DNA from: Corinectria fuckeliana
Taxonomy: Eukaryota; Ascomycota; Sordariomycetes; Hypocreales; Nectriaceae
Assembly: GCA_019137255.1 (NCBI GenBank)
Contig: WPDH01000092.1
Location: forward strand, 164,955 to 228,954
Direction: 5' to 3'
Length of the DNA: 64,000 nt
Part shown: positions 57,896-64,000 of the stretch, in pieces
Layout of the letters: each line of letters starts with the position of its first letter
How positions within the stretch are numbered: position 1 is the first letter of the stretch
Translations under genes and position numbers: made by a program
Notes under the pieces: model-generated
The model's database searches: none
Seen by the model: the letters and a program-made list of their open reading frames with translations, nothing else
What the model was told of the DNA's origin: nothing

Positions 57896-57942
57896 ATCTA
57901 AGAATAGTTATTAGCATCTAGTCCTAATAGTTATTCTTAGAT
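57896..57942. repeat. Dispersed palindrome, copy 4
   Basis: Eighteen-base arms ATCTAAGAATAGTTATTA and TAATAGTTATTCTTAGAT, differing only by transitions. Confidence 0.8.
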
Positions 57943-59267
57943 ACTATCTTAAGCTATTTGTTTCTACCTCTTATTTATATAGTACTAATATAGTAAATAA
58001 GTATAATCTTACTTTAGCCACTTATTATACTTTTTAAACACTATAAGCTAAAGTGTGATATATTAAATATTAAGAATATTAGTAGAAAGCTACTAATTAT
58101 AATAAAAATTTAAGATAAGTTTTATATATTATATAGCACTTATAGCTAGCTTAGTAATAAGCTTAAGTAATCTAGAAAGATACTAATCTTTTCTTTAAGA
58201 GGAAAAAACTCTTTTTTTCTAGTAGAGTAAAATATATAAGTAAATAATATTAATATAATATTAATAGTTCTTACTTATACTTTTTACCTTATAGATAATA
58301 ACCTTATAATCTTTTACTAAAAGGATAATATAAATACTAACTATTATATTTAGGGCTACTACTATAAGAATTAGTAATAGGCTATTATTATAGTCTATAT
58401 AGTAAAAGGCTACTAATTTATAGTAAAAAACTACCTGTTTAGTACTAATAAGAAGGTGAAGGTATTATTAAGTTAACTCTTAACCTTCTAGGGGTATATA
58501 ACTAAAAAGTGCTAAATACAGGTAAAAATAGCTATTATAAAGCACTACTTTAAGGTTACTACTAAGATTAAGAGAAAACTATATTTTCTTAAAAATAACT
58601 TCTTTATAAATAACTTAAAGGTAATAAGCTTATAAGTATTATAAAATTAGATTATTTATATACTAGGTATAATAGATTAGCTAAGTAAGATAAATAAAAT
58701 AAAGTATAAGACTACCCTAGCTAATATTAATAGTATCCTGCTAGATATAGTATTAGAGATAATCTTTTAGACCTTTTATATTATTATACTAAGTATTAAC
58801 CTAGTAGAGTCTCTTATAAGTAGGTTATCTACTAAAAAAGCACACTTACTAATAACTAACTATAAATATATTATAATTTATAAACTTATTAATAGCTAGA
58901 TTTATATAGCTGCTTAAGGCTTATTATACTATCTTATCTTTATAGACCTTTATATTACTAACCCTACTAAGATTAAGCTTAGTATAGTAGTAATAATAAA
59001 GTAGTATAATAAGTAAGTAATAACTAATATAAAAGCAGCTATATAAGAACTGCTTAAGTTTATATAATATAAGATAGTACTAAATAATAATAAGCTATAT
59101 AAGCTATATAAATCTAGGTTACTTCTTAGGGAGATTTTTCTACCTAACTAGAATCTTACTAAGATTTATACTTAGTAGGATATTAACCTAAACATACTTA
59201 TTATTAACTTTTATAATCTAATAATAATTATAAAACTATCTTAAATTATAAGTATATACCTCTTTTA

Positions 59268-59328
59268 GGGTAATATCTAAAAATAGCTATTAGTATCTAA
59301 TTTTAATAGCTATTCTTAGATATTACCC
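59268..59328. repeat. Dispersed palindrome, copy 5 (best preserved)
   Basis: Twenty-five-base arms starting GGGTAATATCTAAAAATAGC and ending GCTATTCTTAGATATTACCC with one transition mismatch and an 11-base spacer. Confidence 0.88.
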
Positions 59329-59782
59329 TCTCTCTTCTCTTTTCTTATACTAAAAATATACTAATATAACTATAAATATAAATTAACTAGTAAAACTCCT
59401 AATCTTACTACTAAAGTTTATCTTCCTCTTAAATAAATATAATACTAGAAAGATATTTACTTTTTACCTTATAATAAGACTACTTACTAAACAGAGAGAG
59501 TATAAAGTTAAGCTTAAACAGGTTAAACTTTTACTAGATAAGTATCTTTTTAAGCTTATTCTTCTTTTTATCCTAGCTACTATACTTAACTAGGTGTTTA
59601 ACAAACTTAATATACTTTAGAGAGGTATTTTTACTATATATTTATTTTATTAGAGCTGTAATAATTATCCTAATCTAGATTAAAAGCTATAAACTTTAGA
59701 TAGCTTACCTAAACTTTAGAAGCTAGTAAATAAGCTAGCTAAAAACTATAAGAACCCTAAGGTAAGTCCCCCTTCTGTCTAA

Positions 59783-59838
59783 GTAGTATTTAAGAACAGC
59801 TATTAGTATAAATTATAATAACTATTCTTAGATACTAC
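59783..59838. repeat. Dispersed palindrome, copy 6
   Basis: Twenty-three-base arms from GTAGTATTTAAGAACAGCTA; three mismatches, all transitions. Confidence 0.8.
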
Positions 59839-61405
59839 CTCTCTTATGCTTTTTATTATACTAACTATAATTATAGACCACTTAAGTAATTATTTTTACC
59901 TCTTATATAACTAGAATTACTAGGCTATTAAAATCTATTATTAGTAAACAGATTAACTACTTATAGATAGACTCTCTTACTAAAGGGAATAACCTCTTAG
60001 AAGACCTAAAAGAAGACCTTAAGGTCTCTAATAATAGTAATAATCAGCTTATAGTGTTTAACCCTAATAAGAAGCTTACCACCTTTTATAAGCTCTAAGA
60101 AAAGACACTTATAAATAACAACTAGTTACTAATTATAATAGATAAGTATTACTTTCTTAAGAATATAATTATAGCTAGAAATAAGATATTTTAGCAACTT
60201 AAGTAAGATAGCCTCCTTTTAGTATCTACTATACTAATATCTAACTATATCTAGAATATCTAAGAGTATTTTACCCTCCTTTAGAACCCTACCTAGCCTA
60301 TTAGCTAGTTACTAGTAAAATATACTAGTATAGTATAAACCTTTTATAATAAAAAATACTAGGATACTCTTAAGGCAGATAGATATTATAATAATATTAA
60401 ACTAGCTAACCTCTCTAGGGAGAATATTATTAACTTAACCCTCTTCTTACCCCTTAAGTAGTATTATTACTTAGAGTATAAAAGATATATTAAGTCTAAA
60501 AAGAGTCTCTTATTTATATACTATTTAATACTCTTTAAGTGCTTTATAAATAGGTCTAAGTTTAACACAGATATTTTTATACTAACTATATAACTTATCC
60601 TTCTAATAATATTTATATAGTATAATATACTTATACTTATAATAATACTAGATAGTTTAAAAATATATATAAGTAAGAGTATTACTAATATAAGTATTAT
60701 AATAGTAGAGCTATACCTACTAGATAATATTTAATACTATATAGTAGTAGAGATTAATAAGCTATAAGATAAGCTACTAAGCCTAACTAATAAGATACTA
60801 CTAGAGATACTATCTAATAGGAGAATAGTAAAAGGTGTTATAATAATACTTAATAGTATAGTATATTAGCACCTTCTTATAATATTAATAGATATAAATA
60901 ATATAATACTAATAGAACTTACTATTAGAATTATAAGATATATAGTAGACTTATAGGGTAGTACTCCTATTAGAGAGGCTAACTTTAGCCTAGTACTAAA
61001 TAAGCTAGTACGCCTAAATAATACTAATAATAAGCCTTAGAACTATAATAACCTGCTCCTAATTAGTAGGGTAAATATACTAGAAAAGGCCTAATAGTAG
61101 TTAGACTAGATTATAAGAAATAAGCTAGACCTTATAGCTAGTACTAAAAAGGTTAACTAAGTTGTCTTAATAGATAGCTCTAGTAGTCTCTACTAGGTGT
61201 TTTATAATACTAGGACCTTATAAAAGTATAACTTCTTATTAGATAAAGCTAAATAAGTTTAGTATATTCTTTAGGATTCCTTTAAGTATATATATATCTT
61301 ATTAAAAATCCTTATAGTATATACTACTAATAATTAACTCTTAGTATATTATAATAATCTTTTAACCTTATAGTATATTCTTTTTCTTTTATCTTATTAC
61401 TAAGC

Positions 61406-61459
61406 TAGCCTTTAGGAATAGCTGTTAGTATAAATCTTAATAGCTATTCTTAAAGGCTA
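61406..61459. repeat. Dispersed palindrome, copy 7
   Basis: Twenty-two-base arms from TAGCCTTTAGGAATAGCTGT; two mismatches, both transitions; ten-base spacer. Confidence 0.85.
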
Positions 61460-61499
61460 CTTAGTACTCTTATTTTCTTTCTTTACCTAAATTAAGTAA

Positions 61500-61553
61500 T
61501 AGCCTTTAGGAATAGTTATTAGTATAAATCCTAACAGCTATTTCTAAAGGCTA
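61500..61553. repeat. Dispersed palindrome, copy 8
   Basis: Twenty-two-base arms from TAGCCTTTAGGAATAGTTAT; three mismatches, all transitions; only 40 bases from copy 7. Confidence 0.85.
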
Positions 61554-64000
61554 CTTAGCACTCTTATTTAAGACTATTAGCTAATTAGTATAGTATAAGA
61601 TTCTTAATACTCTTATAGTTATATATAGTATTCTAACTTTATATTATATATTATAAAATAGCTAGGCTAAGCAGAATCTTATAGTAGTAAAGTTTAATAA
61701 TAAGACTACTCTTTATATATATCTAATCATATTAATAATACTATTAGCCTATAGTATAAATTTCTATAAGGCTTATTACTAGAGTATTATTATAAAAGAG
61801 CTAGAAAACATATTAAAGATACTTTAGGTAATAAGATACTTATAGTAAGTAGGCTAAGAAAAAGATATTAAATAGGAAATTATCTTATATTATTACTTAT
61901 ATAATATAGCAGCTATAATATAAAACCTGGAAAAATATATAATAACTCTTACAGCTAAGAGTAAGATCTTAGATACTATTAAGAGAGAAGCTTATATTAT
62001 TTATAGTTTTAAAATTTTATAAAGTTAGCTAGAATAGAGTATATCTTAGTATTTAAGAATATAAATACCTTAAGATAAGATAAAGTCTTTTAAATTAAAA
62101 GGGAAGAGTTTATTTTACTCTAAGCTAGCCTAATTCTTTCTAGCTAACCCTAATAAGACTAAGCTTATTAGAAAGTATAATATTAAGCAGATTATTATAA
62201 TATAAAGTATTAGCTCTCTAATAACTAATAGTTATATTATATTAATAGTAGTACTTAGTAAAAGAAAAGTTAGTATTATACTTAGGAACTTTATAAAAGT
62301 AGAGAAAGATAATACTATAGTAAGACTCTTATAAAAGGTAGAGAGTATTAGCAGCCTAGTAAGCTTTATAGTAACCTAGCTTACTATACTATCTGTTATA
62401 CTATCTAAAAAGAGAATATAACTAATAGTAGCTAACTTAGTAAAAAAAAGGTACTAGTTCTTAAAGTGGTAAGTAGTAATAGTATAGATATATAAGATAG
62501 TAGTATAAGAGTAATAGTATTTATAAGATAAGAAGTAAAACAAAAAGAGTAACTAGTTTAGTAGGTAGTAGTAGTAAAAGATAGGTATTAATTAGAAATA
62601 TATTAAACCTAACTTTAAGATTCTTATATAATAGCCCTAGTATAACTATAAATATTATAAGACTACCTACCTAAAGTATTACACTTAGTATATATCTCTT
62701 TCTTTCTTCTCTCTTTTCCTCTCTCTCTTTCTTTCTCTTTTATCTCTTTTACTACTATTACTATTAGTAAGATAGTAATAGCTATTCTTAAAGACTATCT
62801 TAGTATAACTACCTTCTAAATATTTTTAAATATTCTCTTAAGACACCTCTAACCTCTATTAAGCACCTCTATTATAATAACTATTCCTAAGATTTATCTT
62901 AGTAAGCTAATTACTATAAGCCTTCTTATTAAAATAACTATTCTAAGAAACCACCTTAGGAAGTCTTACCTTTTAAACAACTAAGATTAATATCTAACCT
63001 TACTTATTATAAGTAATATTAAATAGCTACTAAGAAAAGACCTTATATTATCTCTTATAGATAAGCTTTTAAGTCTTTATTTACTAAACTTACTACCTTA
63101 CCTTAGTAATATACTACCTAGATTTAATATATAATATAATAGATATTAGTATTAAGAGTATATAAGAGATTATCTTAACTAGTATTAGAAGTTCCTCTAG
63201 TATTTTAACTAAGAAATACTAACTTACTATAGTAAATAAGATAAGCTATCTTATTCTTAATAGTATTATTTAACTAACTATAAAACAGCTAAATCTAATA
63301 GTATATTATAATATAAGTATTATATTCTTATAAAATACTCTTATAAAGTTATAATACTAAAAGAGTTTAATATTCTTATTAAGACTATTATTAAGTAAGA
63401 TAAGATAAGTTATTATATTTCTACCTTTAGGTGCTTAAGCTAATATATATAATATATAAATTACTTATAAGTTAGCTTTTTATCTTACTATAAAGGCTAT
63501 AATTTATAAGTAAGAATACCTAGAGTAAAAATAAAAGTATAATTATTAAGATACTATTATATACTAAGAGGAGATTAATATAAAAAATACCTTATATAAG
63601 AAGAAGTAGTATAATAATTATTAGGCTATACTTAGTAATAGTATACTAAATTAATAAAAGATAATAAGAGATATATCTATTATATAATTTTAATAATTTT
63701 AATCTTATACTATCTTATAGTAACTACCTAGATATATAAAATTTCTAAGATTTAAAAAAAGTAAGTTTAAAAAGTTAATTTTATACTATTTTTTATAAAA
63801 TAAATTTAAGTAAAGTAAAATAGATTATAAATTCTTAGTTAAATATAATATAGTATATTAACTCTTAAGAATACTTTATATAATTTTAAAAATATTTATA
63901 TTATATATCTTTTTATAGTAATTTTTACTTTCTTTTTAAAAGAAATTAAAATTAAAAGTATAAATTTTTATACTTTTAAAAATCTTTTATTATATAAATA

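Larger units (their letters stand above)
50030..64000. repeat. AT-rich, gene-free block with RIP signature
   Basis: About 14 kb to the right edge with no open frame of note. TpA is abundant, while CpA, TpG and CpG are very scarce in every line inspected. This is the expected outcome of saturated RIP, which converts CpA to TpA in repeats. The mutated elements underneath cannot be identified by eye. The block contains two tandem arrays and a dispersed palindrome family, listed separately. A centromeric or subtelomeric location is possible but not shown. Confidence 0.85.

Noticed and set aside
50030..64000. Mitochondrial origin of the AT-rich block
   Set aside because: No mitochondrial genes or tRNAs are seen, and the CpA/TpG depletion and its continuity with nuclear genes fit RIP-affected nuclear DNA better.

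Overview
The window is nuclear DNA of a filamentous ascomycete (Pezizomycotina). Genes carry short GT-AG introns of about 40-100 bases, and the protein families are typical of these fungi: LaeA-like methyltransferase, two cytochrome P450s, HET and NACHT/STAND relics, and an OSCA/CSC1 channel. Repeats look heavily hit by repeat-induced point mutation (RIP), with C:G to T:A changes and very few CpA/TpG left. I cannot name genus or species. No CRISPR array, rRNA, tRNA or telomere repeat was seen.

Region 1 (1-11.1 kb): the start of an aminoglycoside-phosphotransferase-like gene runs off the left edge. It is followed by a frameshifted ARF-like GTPase, a decayed M3 metallopeptidase, an intact three-exon short-chain dehydrogenase and a Tc1/mariner-type transposon with two in-frame stops.

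Region 2 (11.1-25.3 kb) is the most active part: P450, nine-exon LaeA-like methyltransferase, chitinase relic, BAHD/trichothecene-type acyltransferase, second P450, an IDO-type 2-oxoglutarate dioxygenase and, divergently, a Cys/Met-type PLP enzyme. Six intact catalytic genes in 14 kb without an intact NRPS, PKS or terpene synthase suggest a small-molecule cluster built on a modified free amino acid. This is my best candidate for an undescribed system.

Region 3 (25.3-37.5 kb) mixes relics (HET protein, LINE, a small gene broken by a 10-base duplication, a RIP-damaged small secreted protein, a broken GFA-domain gene) with two apparently intact genes (DUF7730-like protein; secreted HExxH metallopeptidase) and an eight-exon secreted-protein gene broken by a single nonsense codon.

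Region 4 (37.8-50 kb): a complete but RIP-eroded TA-flanked transposon abuts an NRPS pseudogene (C-A-T-C order) and supplies its present stop codon. Then come an OSCA/CSC1-like channel gene, a STAND N-terminal relic that has lost its P-loop, and a short transcription-factor-like relic.

Region 5 (50.0-64.0 kb) is a gene-free AT-rich block running off the right edge. It has two tandem arrays near its border and a dispersed family of about 50-70-base palindromes whose arm mismatches are nearly all transitions.
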